Assembly: GCA_014529385.2 (NCBI GenBank)
Contig: CM043953.1
Span: 68,384,372-68,448,371 of the forward strand
Length of the DNA stretch: 64,000 nt
Source of the DNA: Adiantum capillus-veneris
Lineage: Eukaryota > Streptophyta > Polypodiopsida > Polypodiales > Pteridaceae
Direction: 5' to 3'
In this document: positions 46,996-57,249 of the stretch, piece by piece
Layout of the letters: the number at the start of each line of letters is the position of its first letter
Numbering within the stretch: the stretch's first letter is position 1
Program-made: the position numbers and the translations under genes
Notes under the pieces: model-generated
Told to the model about the DNA's origin: nothing
Seen by the model: only the letters and a program-made list of their open reading frames with translations
Databases searched by the model: none

Positions 46996-47297
46996 ACAAA
47001 AATCTCCAAAGCCAATGTCCTAGTTTCTAGCTTCTGGCAGAGCCTTGTGTTTAGAACGGGTGTGTTGCTATTTTTAGACTTATACTTATATAGAAAAGAA
47101 TATAATAGTTCAAAAGATAACTGACAGAATTATAGACAATGGGTCCATTTAATTAAGACTATAGACAAAAATCTCCAAAGACAACGTCCTAGTTTCCAGC
47201 TTTCTGGGAGAACCTTGTGTTTAGGACGTGTGTGTTGTTGTTTTTAGACTTATACGTATACACAAAAAAACATAATAGTTCAAATGATAGTTGGATT
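46996..47297. repeat. Direct repeat, offset 169 bp
   Basis: acaaaaatctccaaag-caa and the following sequence occur at 46996-47120 and 47165-47297 with scattered mismatches. Confidence 0.85.
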
Positions 47298-48359
47298 TAG
47301 ACAAAGAACAAAGATTAGCACACAAACAACTGAGTCTTTGATTCACTTTTGTACATCATCGTAAAACTTTGGAGGGTGGAGCATGCCACTTTCCACCCAA
47401 ATGTGCCCTATATAGGCCTTGCTTAGCTAATTATAAGGACCCCCTATACCGAAACCTGAAAGAAACAACTAGAAAAACCCTGGGTCTTTCCTTTGCAATA
47501 CAAACCCCTTGGTTAGCTTCTGCAATATCAAACCACTTGGTTAGACTCTGCATGTGTGCAACGTAGTAGCCAACGATGACCAACATAGTCTATCGTGTCT
47601 AACATTGATTGGAGTCAACTTTGAAGGTTGAACTTTTCCACTACCCCTTAGCAGCTTGTGAACGTCTTTTCTTGAAAGTGCAAGTGTGAAGGTTCTAGAA
47701 ATTGACCATCAACACTTTTAGTAAGTGATTAGTAATCATGACTTGGGTCTTACCCCAAAACTATGCTCGTATGCAGACAAACTAAAGATTCACTCAAGTT
47801 GGAATAATATTCACAACTGGATCTTTTCTAGACCTGCAAGTCCATAATCTTGGGTTGTTGTGAAAAATATGCTATTTGAAATGCTTGCTTCATTTATACA
47901 CCTTGGTAGAGATAACCATTTAGGAGTTTAAGACTTTCGAAAACTCAACTTGATAGAATTGTTCGATTAGCAATCACTGATGGATTACAAATAGGTGGCT
48001 CTTAGACATTCCAAAATAGATGGCTCTTAGCCCTTCAAAAACAGATGAATCCTATCCCTTCCTACTACCATATCGACATAGAAAGATATGAGTAAATTCA
48101 TGTCTAGTTTCACTTGTCCCGCAGAGAATAAGGGGAGAGAGAGAGAGAGAGAGAGACCGTGCTTCTTCCCCTCCTCGATGGATCCTCTCTCCCTCAAGCC
48201 TTGATACCAATGTAAGACTCTGGGGATTGGAGCATGCCACTAGGCCACCCAATAGTGTCCTATATAGGCCTTGCCTAGCTACTTATAGGGACCCCCCTGT
48301 ATCGTATGTCCGTCCTAGCCCTTGGTATGCCTAATCTTACCATAGGCCTGACAATCATA
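47298..48359. other. Possible decayed small LTR element
   Basis: A segment of about 90 bp (ggagcatgccact ... tatataggccttgc) occurs at about 47365-47450 and again at 48216-48300. Just before the second copy, gcc-ttgatacca (48199-48209) is the complement of a tRNA-Met-like PBS (TGGTATCAAGG), directly followed by TGTAAGAC at 48211. This fits a minus-strand LTR element whose LTRs have diverged beyond the first 90 bp. No coding region is present. A (GA)n tract lies at about 48137-48155. Confidence 0.35.
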
Positions 48360-50685
48360 GTGAGAATGAGGTATCATTTCAGGCTTTGATTAGAATGAGA
48401 ATGGGGTTATGAAGATTAGCTTATGAGTGTCTATGGAAGCTTAGGCTTCAAAAATGGAAATGGAGTTTAGCTTTAGAGTGGGCTTATGGAATCTTGGGAT
48501 TAGAATATCTTATCGTGGCTTAGAATGGAATTCGAATGGTCTTAGGAGGATTTGATTAGAATAAGAATGCTCAAGGCTTATGGCATCTTGGATTAAAAGC
48601 GGGGGAAGGAGGCTTTGGTTTAGAATAAGCTTAGGATTACTATTAGGTGGGCTATGGAGCTTAACTTATGAGTGGCTATGGAAGCTCGCTTATAAAGGGT
48701 TATGGCTTCCCCTCAGGAGAGAAGCGAAGAGAAAAAGTCCCAGTCCCCCCTTTTTCATGAGCCAACTTTGGGATTCTTCTTTTGCATGGGAATACTCACC
48801 TTCTATTTACGGCCAGCCACTACCGATATTGCTAGTGGGCACGGCCCCATGGTGACGTGGCATGCTGAGGTCCACATGTGCAAAATCCTTCAATGATGAG
48901 GCCGAATTGGGGCACCATGGCGATCCAAACATTTTTGGTTTCATTGTCATCGCTGTCTAGGCACTAGGGCGGTCGCCACAAGCTTCTCTTCCAGCACAGC
49001 TCATTGCCCTCGCTGCCTGCACCTCCATAGGCCCTCTTTTTTCCTTTGGTTCCCACCTTTAATATTTAGGGTGGCCCTTTGTTTCCATAGTGAGCGGCCA
49101 TGCCCCTTGGTAATTAATGGGCGGTTGACACATTAAGCACACATAGTATCACATGCTACTGTGCAGTCAGCCCCTTTTAGGCATTGCCGATGTAGACCAT
49201 TCAAAGATGAGCCAGATCTTGATATATTGTCAAAAAATTATCACGTTTGGTGTTTACATCGTCCAAGGCATAGCTAAGCAGAGCGTTCGGCTCTGATGGC
49301 TTCTATCATTAGTGTAAACCAATATGAGCCTCCCTTGATCTTGCCCCTTATTGGCATATGTATCGGCCAGAGTGCAGTTAAACACATTATTCATGTCTTC
49401 ATTAACCGGCCATGGAATACAATTCAACTAAAGCACCAGCTACCAATGCACTACAGGAGATTAAATTTTGAACAAGAGACAATTTCCCAAAATCTGGGTG
49501 ATCTTGCAGATGAAAAACTGGCCGAGGTGACCAAAGTGGTACAAAACTGGCCGCCGGTGAAACTTGAACTTGCCATATCTTGACAAACGAAACTCCAATT
49601 GAAAAACTATAAAGATCGACACTCTCCTCAAAGTGATCACTTCATGCACATGCATTCATATCATCTTTGACCCTTTATCAGCATAACTGCCCAATCCGGT
49701 ACGGATTTGCTGTTGACTCAAACTTCAAACTGGCATAACTTCCTATTCGTAGCTTCGATTGATGAACCATAAAGATAGGCATGTAGATCACTTCAAGTAC
49801 TACAATTTTAATTAAAAAAAATCCTAGCTATGACCGCTTCAAGCGTTCTCACTATTAGCATTTACAAAACAACTTTTGGCCCTTTAAACCCACATTTGCA
49901 TACTTTTAGCTTACAATTGGCTTGTTATCAAGCCCTTATTACTGCTGAATATTCATATAGGATTCAAATAAACCTTATCTACATCCCTTTGCTCATTTTC
50001 TTGTCATGGAACCGGAGTTGCACGACATCCACCCCCTCTGAACCTTCACAGCCTCCGGTCTGTGCCAACCAGTCTTAAATCTGTATCTGCTATAATCACC
50101 TTAAGCTGCTTGCCATCAAGTTCACATAACTGGTAAGTACATGTAAAACAAAATAAGGCTTAAACCATATCATCAATGGTCTAGCTCAATCATTTGGTAT
50201 CTACCCCATCACTAATCTTTGAACCGTATCTGTCGTATCTCCAAATCATTTAATTATAATAAACTTGTTTAATGAGCCCCGCCAGACTCAAGTGCTCCAG
50301 TTAATTATGCACATGGCTTGATCATCAAGCTTGATTTAGGAAACTCTATCAAGCTCAAGTATGCCTTAGTCTGTCTGCACATGGAATGGCCGTCAAGTCC
50401 TTTACTTCAAGTTCTGGTAGTAGAACCAACTCAAAGAAATTGAAGATACTTTATCAATTTTCCAAAGATGCATGTCAACTGGAAGCTAGCCATATAAGCT
50501 TATTGATCATATAACCAAAAACTCTTCTGACTTAGCATAAATCCAAAAAAAAAATCTAGTGCCAAGTAATCTTCTACAAGAAAATAATTGATATCCTTGA
50601 ATCTGCAAGTATCACTTTAGTAGCCCCCATGATCAAATGGGATAATAAGAAACTGCCCTAATAGTGGAGCAGCATAATACCTACA
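48360..50685. other. No gene recognised; degenerate gcttatgg-type repeats
   Basis: 48380-48710 is made of degenerate units around aatgg-cttatggaagctta. 49500-49790 has two related blocks (acttgccatatcttgacaaac and actggcataacttcctattc, each followed by ccataaagat or similar). There is no supported coding region; ORFs at 49296-49583 and 49830-50078 lack family features. Confidence 0.4.
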
Positions 50686-51665
50686 TTAGCATACATTTCC
50701 TGTATCAATCAATGTTAAACATTTTTGGTGTAGGTGTGGTATTCTTGGATCAAATAGCATACAACCAAAATGCATATCCACAAGTAACCATCCGTATTGA
50801 ACCTGCTTTTGAAGATCCTTAGGATATCCTGGATCAAATACCATTAAGAGGACATAGCATTGCTGGGCCCCACAATATAGTAGATCATCACCTAATGCAT
50901 TGTGCAGAACCCACATCCCATAAACTCCTGGCAACTTAAGCTCGTTACCAATAAGCCTTAAAGAGAATTTACTCCCTTTTACTGGCAGGCAAACCATCAC
51001 TGACATAAACATCATTTATAAAGGTAGCATCCAAATCCTACCATAATTAGCATACTATCCAAGGAAATGAAGGAACCCATACACCTTTTTCGGTACCCAT
51101 GGGATTTAGTATCATCACCCCTCTAGCTTCATAGCGATCATGAAAAACCTTGGAACTCCTGGCAACTTAAGGTCGTTACCAGTAAGCCTTAAAGAGCATT
51201 TACTCCGTTTTACTGCCAGCCAAACCATCACTAACATAAACATCATTAAAAAAGGTAGCATCCAAATCCTACCATAATTAGCATACTATCCAAGGAAATG
51301 AAGGAACCCATACACCTTTTTCAGTACCCATGGTGATTTAGTATCATCACCCCCTCTAGCTTCATAGCCATCATGAAAAACCTTGGAACAATTTGGACCT
51401 ATATTATTAAATAAATTTTTACCTGCTAGAATTTTAGCTTGATCATGGAAAACAGATTTAGCCTGTAAATATTCATCCATAACATCCTCGAAAAAATCAC
51501 TCTGCAATATATCAAAATTCATTAAAATTGTAGGAGTTATCTCCTCATGGAGCCCATGTATAAGTATATATGTAGAATCCCCATGGATAACTTGCTCACA
51601 ACCGACATGATCTAAACAATCTTTAAACTCATCAATGTCATCCTCTGCTCCCTCATAGCATTACT
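50686..51665 (-). pseudogene. Coding remnant of an unidentified protein
   Basis: On the minus strand, 51665-51286 reads in one frame through GAEDDIDEFKDCLDHVGCEQ, ILIHGLHEEITPTILMNF, DILQSDFFEDVMDEYLQAKS and NIGPNCSKVFHDGYEARGG, with amino-acid composition typical of a real protein. After a stop and a tandem duplication, 51015-50686 continues with RLIGNELKLPGVYGMWVLHN and FDPGYPKDLQKQVQYGW. No family is recognised. It could be a host pseudogene or part of a DNA transposon. It is cut off at the start of host repeat copy 2. Confidence 0.4.
50923..51385. repeat. 231-bp tandem duplication inside the coding remnant
   Basis: Copies 50923-51153 and 51154-51385, starting aactcctggcaactt, with about ten differences. 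The duplication breaks the reading frame of the surrounding remnant. Confidence 0.9.
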
Positions 51666-51667
51666 TA

Positions 51668-53346
51668 GTAGTAGCACCCCATAGCACTTGCTCCCCGACG
51701 AGCGACAGTTTCTCAATGCCTTAAAACCAATTAATGTTGTTTGACTCTAGGATGTTAGGATAAAGGTAAGAACCAAGCTTAAGATGCACCTAAAAGAAAC
51801 CGGTTGAAGTTGCAATTGCATACTTAAGCACCAAGAGGGGGTTGTAAAGTAAGAAATCGATCAAAGCAATGTCATTACCACGGCTAGAAAAATACATTTT
51901 CCCTAACTGGTGAAAATAAGGGCAAACTTGAAATTCTCGCACGTTTTAGGTCAAAATTTGAAGCCTTTTCTAGTTTTCTTAAAGGCGGCGGGCTCAAAAT
52001 CTAATCGGGATGTTACAATTTTAGTAGGTTAAAATATGTTTTACCCTGATTTTTTTCTAACTTTTGGCATTACCTTGGGCAAGAAATCTGACGATGAAGT
52101 TGCTAATTAGAGACCATTAGAGAAACATGTCTTGCTTTGGTCAAAATGTAAGTCAATTGTGGTGCCCTCACAAAAGCTCAAAACGGAGATGTGGTCTCTT
52201 GGAGTAGGATATGCCTAAAAACATGGCTATGAGGAACCTCTAGATTATTTCTCCATATGCCAAGCAAAAGGAGCCCCTGTCCAAATACAATCGCCTATGC
52301 ATACACCTTCTAACCTCGTGGAAGTTGATAGAAGTTACCTTGGGAAAGAGAATTGATGATGTTGCTACCTATAAGGTGCTACTGCAAAACCTTGCCATGT
52401 TTTTACATGTTTTGCTCTATATGTATACCAAATATGGTGCCCTTGCAAAAGTTCAAATAGTTCTAGTTTAGCTTTGATCCTTTTCCAAGATGTCGTCTCT
52501 TCAAGTCGGTTGATCATGGGATATGCTCAACATGACTGTAGAAAGATGTCGACCATTGTCACCGGATGTAAAGGGAAAAGGTCCCCTTTGTAGATTCATA
52601 CACCTATGCATGCACCTTGTAGGATTTTTCATTAGGCACAAATAAAAAAAGTCCTCTCTCTCTAGATACAATCACCTATGATGCACCTTGAAGGCCTCAC
52701 ACATTGTGAAAGATGTTACCATAGGCAATATGTATTGCCAAATGTGGCATCCCTAACAAATCTAGAAAAGTTCTAGATGAGATCCATGCCTAAAAATGTG
52801 GTCTCTTGGAGTGGGTCAAAACTCTAGAATATATTCACAAGATGCAGTGCAAAAGGGCCCCTCTCTAGATGTAATCACCTTTATAATATGCACCTTAAAT
52901 GCTTGTGACATTTGTTTTATGCCAATCTAAAAAGATCACACTCCGAGACTTTGGAAAAAAGTAAAAGAAATGTAAAGAAGACGACGGAAAAGGGGGCACA
53001 TGCAAAAAGGCGGTCAGGGGCCATGCCAAGTAGGACAAGAAAGAAACAAGGATAAGGTAGGGTAGGCTCAAAGAGCAAGAAGGGATGAGCAATCTAGGGT
53101 GATAGGTACGCACGAGGAGGAGGGGGATGAGCTCGTGTTTTTTTTTGTGTGTGAAGTACCTATAGAGAAACAAGCACGTTTGGCAGACATGCTTAGCCCA
53201 AGAGTTATAGAGTGCACATGCTCGGTCAGCATGGGTTCGACCCTCGTGAGGAAGATTTCCTCTCGAAACTGTCAGTGAGGAAGAATTCCCCCTTTTTAAA
53301 AAAAATTCCGTGAAGGTGATAGAATCTCTAAAGATTCCATTCAATG

Positions 53347-53386
<40 letters not shown>

Positions 53387-54481
53387 AACTTTCAACTTTT
53401 CACTTGCAAGCTTGCATATGTTGATTTTGAATATATAAGTGTGAAGAATTCCTCTCACCCTTGTTAAAAAGATTTCACTAAGGCCATATGAAGATCCAAA
53501 GTAGCTACCTTGTCTAATCCTCATCACTAAAAACATTCATTCAAATATGACATTAAATAATTATTTGTGGTGAGAAAAACCAATTGAAGCATCCAATCAA
53601 GGCTACAAGACAATGGCCTTGATTTCTAGAAAAAAAATTGCTATTGCACATATAAGCAATAAGTCTCAAGGTGGAGGTAAATTTCTAAGTTCATTTCTAC
53701 CTAAAAACATGGATGGAAAGTTATGGGATGGAAACTCAAATCCAAACAATTTAGTAGAAAATTAATCTTTTGTAGAAACATGGTAGCGCTATTGGTGAAA
53801 GGAGTCATTATGGTGTGTAATAAAATGCATATTTTTTACAGGATTGTAGAGGGGTCCCTTCATAAGTGTGGCGTACTTTGTTTTGTAGTCTTATTATCCC
53901 TATATGTGCATACATTGAGGACTTTTATAGAGTGCTAAAAAACAATTACCTATGTTTCGAGCAAGCATATGTATTACATTAGGTAATACTTTTTTTTTCC
54001 AGAAATTCCAATTTTAAATTGCTTTTAACTGGAGAACACTATGTAGCTTTCTTGCATGTTTCTTGGATATCCTAGGTAAATTTGATATAAGTCACTTGAT
54101 TTTTTGGTCACTTGGATATGCTTGCTCGGACTTTGGGTTTCCTCTACATCAACTTGTCTCGATGAAAATATATACATAGAACATATTGATGGAGGTAAGG
54201 CCTCTTAGTCAACGGTCTCTCTCTCATCCTGAAGCTGCAAAGGAGAAGAGCTGATAGTCCATGCTTGGATTCATATTTCTCTTCTCTTCTTATTGGAGGA
54301 CGCTTCATGGCAAGCTCTTGTAATATAAACACTTAGTTGTAAGATAAATATTAGGAAAACTTATGTATATATGCTATTTAAATTTTGTATGACACTTACA
54401 AACTCGTGCTGAAGAGTCTCGTAGCCTCCACTCTCAAGATGAGAAGATCCTATAGATTTAAGGCATGCTCTAGCTGCATCT
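51668..54481. repeat. Host repeat, copy 2, main segment
   Basis: Collinear with 15098-16564 followed directly by 30713-32142. The junction near 53081-53086 (gcaagaagggatgagc) is the unoccupied target of the chromovirus. It ends at the CATCT target site of Copia copy C (54477-54481). Confidence 0.88.
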
Positions 54482-54708
54482 TGTTGGAATTAGGGTTGCA
54501 GAGAAATGCACACAGCTTGGAGAAGACGAAGGAAGCTCAAGGCACACAATAGAGAGAGTGTTACTTAGTGTGCAATGGAAAGATAGATAACCCTACAGTG
54601 ATAGGCGTATATAAAATGCTCGGGGGAAAAAACCTCTTAAAGAGGGAAAATAGGCCCCGGCAGTCCTAGTGTGTTTACACACATCACTACCACATGTATA
54701 TGGTAACA
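54482..54708 (-). repeat. 3' LTR of Copia copy C
   Basis: TGTTGGAATTAG...GTAACA, 227 bp, followed by the polypurine tract (minus strand AGGGGGAATT, 54709-54719). Confidence 0.93.
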
Positions 54709-54783
54709 AATTCCCCCTAGAGTGATGCGGAGAACAAGAGCTGGTACATGAGTAAAGGGAGGTGCCATGCCTTGAGGACATGA

Positions 54784-55909
54784 TCAATCCACAAAGGGGA
54801 GTAAGCCCAAAGCTTTGCGGAAAGCTTCAATCTTCTCACGAGACAATGCCTTTGTGAAAAGATCTGCAAGGTTGTCCTGTGTTGGCACATAAGCCAAGTC
54901 GATCTCTCCTGCTGAGAGCCTATCCCCTACATAGTGGTAATGCACCTCAATGTGCTTTGTGCGAGCATGAAAAATTGGGTTCCTCACAACTACCAATGCG
55001 CTCTAATTGTCACTGTATATAGTGTTGGCAGTGTTGTGTCCAACACCCAAATCATCCATAGGGCGTCTGGGCCATACACACTCAACCGTAGATGTGAAGA
55101 CTGCCTTGTACTCAGCCTCACAACTCAAAGTGGCCACAGTAGGTTGATTCTTGCTCAAACATGATATACATGAACTGCCAAGCATGAAACAAAAACCACT
55201 TTTGGACACTCACGTGTCAAAACAACCAGCCCAATCTGAGTCCAAAAAAGCATGTAAATTTGGGAGCAATGATCTCCCCTTTGGATAAAACAAGACAAGA
55301 TGTAAAGTGCCACTAAGGTAGCAGAAAATCCTCTTGATGGCCTGCCAATGCTTAGACCCTGGGCTATGCATAAATCTGCTGACCTGTGAGACTGCAAACT
55401 GAATATCCGGTCTAGTGTTGCATACATAAATGAGGCAGCCAACAGCAGTTTGGTAAAGAGTGACATCAGCATGATCGCCAGCATCATGTAGACTCAAGTT
55501 TAAACCTGTTTCCATGGGATTGGCAATAGGTTTGCAATCCTCAAGTCCAAACTTACATAGCAATGTCTCTATGTAACTTTTATGACACAAGGCAATACCA
55601 CCATCACACTGCTTAAACTGTATACCTAAGTAATGATGGAATAGCCCCAAATCTTTCATCTTTAAAGTAGCATTCAAATTAGCCTTAAATGCAACAATAT
55701 GTCTCTCAGTTGGTCCAGTGATCAACAAATCATCGACATAAAGAACCACAATGAGAAGTACATACCCTCACACTTTACATACAATGGGCTTTCTGTTGGA
55801 CTGTTACGAAAGCCTTGTTTGACCAAATGAGTGTCAGCTTTCTCATACCAAGCACGAGGAGATTGCTTCAACCCATGCAAAGCCTTCTTACATCTGCACA
55901 CTTTGTCCT
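54784..55909 (-). pseudogene. Copia RT-RNase H fragment of copy C
   Basis: Minus-strand pieces include LKQSPRAWYEKADTH, YVDDLLITGP, the RNase H motifs FLDSDWAG and SCEAEYKAV, and ARTKHIEVHYHYV to the C-terminus LGLLPFVD. Stops are TGA at 55210-55212 (CGA in copy A) and TAG at 55003-55005 (CAG in copy A). Small deletions break the frame near 55765. Confidence 0.88.
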
Positions 55910-56060
55910 CTTGTCGTATGACTACTGTGCGTTTTCTATGTGCATTGGCAGCTCATTTTGGTTGGGATGTACATCAATTAGACATTGTTACTGCTTTCTT
56001 GAATGGTGACATATTTGAGGAAGTTTATGTAACGTAGCCTCGCGGTGTTGTCATAAAAGG
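55910..56060 (+). pseudogene. Inverted RT segment inside copy C
   Basis: Plus-strand RT text TTVRFLCALAAHFGWDVHQ, LDIVTAFLNGDIFEEVY, then TAG at 56035-56037 (CAG in other copies) and PRGVVIKG. In an intact element this piece directly precedes the segment at 55909 but on the same strand. The junction shares cttgtc (55910-55915) between both orientations. Confidence 0.9.
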
Positions 56061-56116
56061 TGATACCAATTGTTGGAATTAGGGCTGCATAGAAACGCAC
56101 ACAGCTTGGAGAAGAC
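56061..56116 (-). repeat. Internal LTR end plus partial PBS scrap
   Basis: tgatacca (56061-56068) followed by 46 bp matching the outer LTR from TGTTGG to gagaagac. The order and strand are the same as at the true 5' LTR/PBS junction at 56486-56545. This is an extra copy lying inside the element body. Confidence 0.88.
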
Positions 56117-56485
56117 ATTGGTGTTGTTGTCAGCCATGGTAAATGCTGCACCTGATGTGAAAACTGCCCAAAAATAGGAGAAACGGAGAGGGAACAACAC
56201 GTGCTATATAGCACAAACTGTAGAAGACTGTAAGGCACCTGTTATGCAAAAATCGGCACTGACAGAAATTTTGCACAAAATGACAAAATTGCTTGTATGG
56301 ACCTGCTTGTAGTGGAAATGGAGGCCGAAATGAGCCCGAATCAGAAATCGGAGCAGACTAAGCTCTACAAGCTGTCTCGAAATATTTGTCGACCTGCGGA
56401 CGCTCACCAAACCTCAGTGTAATCATAGAAAGGAAGCAGGCATGTGATGGAGCAGCTGGCAACTAAGCTCAAGAGGACGTAACCT

Positions 56486-56497
56486 GCTCTGATACCA
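56486..56497 (-). other. Primer binding site of Copia copy C
   Basis: Minus strand TGGTATCAGAGC, complementary to the 3' end of initiator-Met tRNA, two bases from the LTR end at 56500. Confidence 0.9.
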
Positions 56498-56499
56498 AT

Positions 56500-56726
56500 T
56501 GTTGGAATTATGGTTGCAGAGAAACGCACACAAGTTGGAGAAGATGAAGGAAGCTCAAGGCACCCAATAGAGAGTGTATCACTTAGTGTGCAATGGAAAG
56601 ATAGATAGCCCTAGAGTGATGGGCGTATATACAATGCTCGAGGGAAAAAACCTCCTAAAGAGGGAAAAAATGCCCCGGCGGTTCTGGTGTGTTCACACAC
56701 ATCACTAACACATGTATATGGTAACA
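56500..56726 (-). repeat. 5' LTR of Copia copy C
   Basis: 227 bp, same ends as 54482-54708, followed by the target duplication CATCT. Confidence 0.93.
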
Positions 56727-57215
56727 CATCTCGCTGCTACTGAAACCTGTCAGGAAGCTCTTGTGTCTCTCACATGATCTTTGCCCACTCCTCTACGTCC
56801 AACCATGCTAGCTTTGATTCATTATTCGTATATCTATCTCATGCCTTTGATTGATAATGTGACATCATTGCAATAGCCACGCCCAAGATCTAGTCATTGG
56901 AGAGTGAATTGTATTAATCTGTTGGCATGTACTCTCTGTGAATGGCGTCAATGATGTAATTTTTTCTCTCCTGATCATGAGCATCATAATGCTCCATCTC
57001 AGAGTGCCCAAAATACACCGTACAAAGATGGCTAACCCTCTGTCACATGGCCTTTTTGGCTCTATCCATAACTAGTGCCCCAATCATGGTCTTGTACACC
57101 TTGCTAGGATCAAACTCACGTGATCCCCAAGGTGTACTTGGTGTGCTAAGCAGTGTACTATCTATTGAAGCGAGAGGCGGTTGCTCTCTTGGAGGTATGG
57201 ACGCATCGATAGCAC
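56727..57215. repeat. Host repeat, copy 2, end segment
   Basis: Collinear with 32143-32527 joined to 44886-44997. It contains the unoccupied CTAG target of the Tat-like element at 57104-57107. It ends at the LTR of the second Tat-like element. Confidence 0.88.
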
Positions 57216-57249
57216 TGATAGCCGTTTTTCGTCTCTTTGTAATTGCCAC
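56727..57249 (-). pseudogene. Unidentified coding remnant in the host repeat
   Basis: On the minus strand both host copies read as one degenerate protein: DASIPPREQPPLASIDST, TPWGSREFDPSKVYKTM, GALVMDRAKKAM, HLCTVYFGHSEMEHYDAHDQ, NYIIDAIHREYMP, SKLAWLDVEEWAKIM. Stops occur at different places in the two copies. The part beyond 57216 is Tat LTR and only fortuitously open. No family is recognised; it may be the coding part of the repeated element itself. Confidence 0.35.

Larger units (their letters stand above)
54482..56726 (-). mobile_element. Copia copy C, complete ends but scrambled interior
   Basis: LTRs of 227 bp (54482-54708 and 56500-56726) with TG...CA ends and a perfect 5-bp target duplication CATCT (54477-54481, 56727-56731). 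The minus-strand order is 5' LTR, PBS, leader 56485-56138, the first 7 gag codons (56137-56117), a 46-bp LTR end plus partial PBS (56116-56061), an RT segment in inverted orientation (56060-55910), RT to RNase H in normal orientation (55909-54784), PPT and 3' LTR. The LTRs differ at about two dozen positions by eye (around 10 percent), so the insertion is old. It is non-autonomous. Confidence 0.92.

Noticed and set aside
44886-51660. CRISPR-like or tRNA/rRNA content in repeat-rich intergenic DNA
   Set aside because: Repeats are direct minisatellites without regular unique spacers; no cloverleaf with A/B boxes or rRNA core was recognised by eye.
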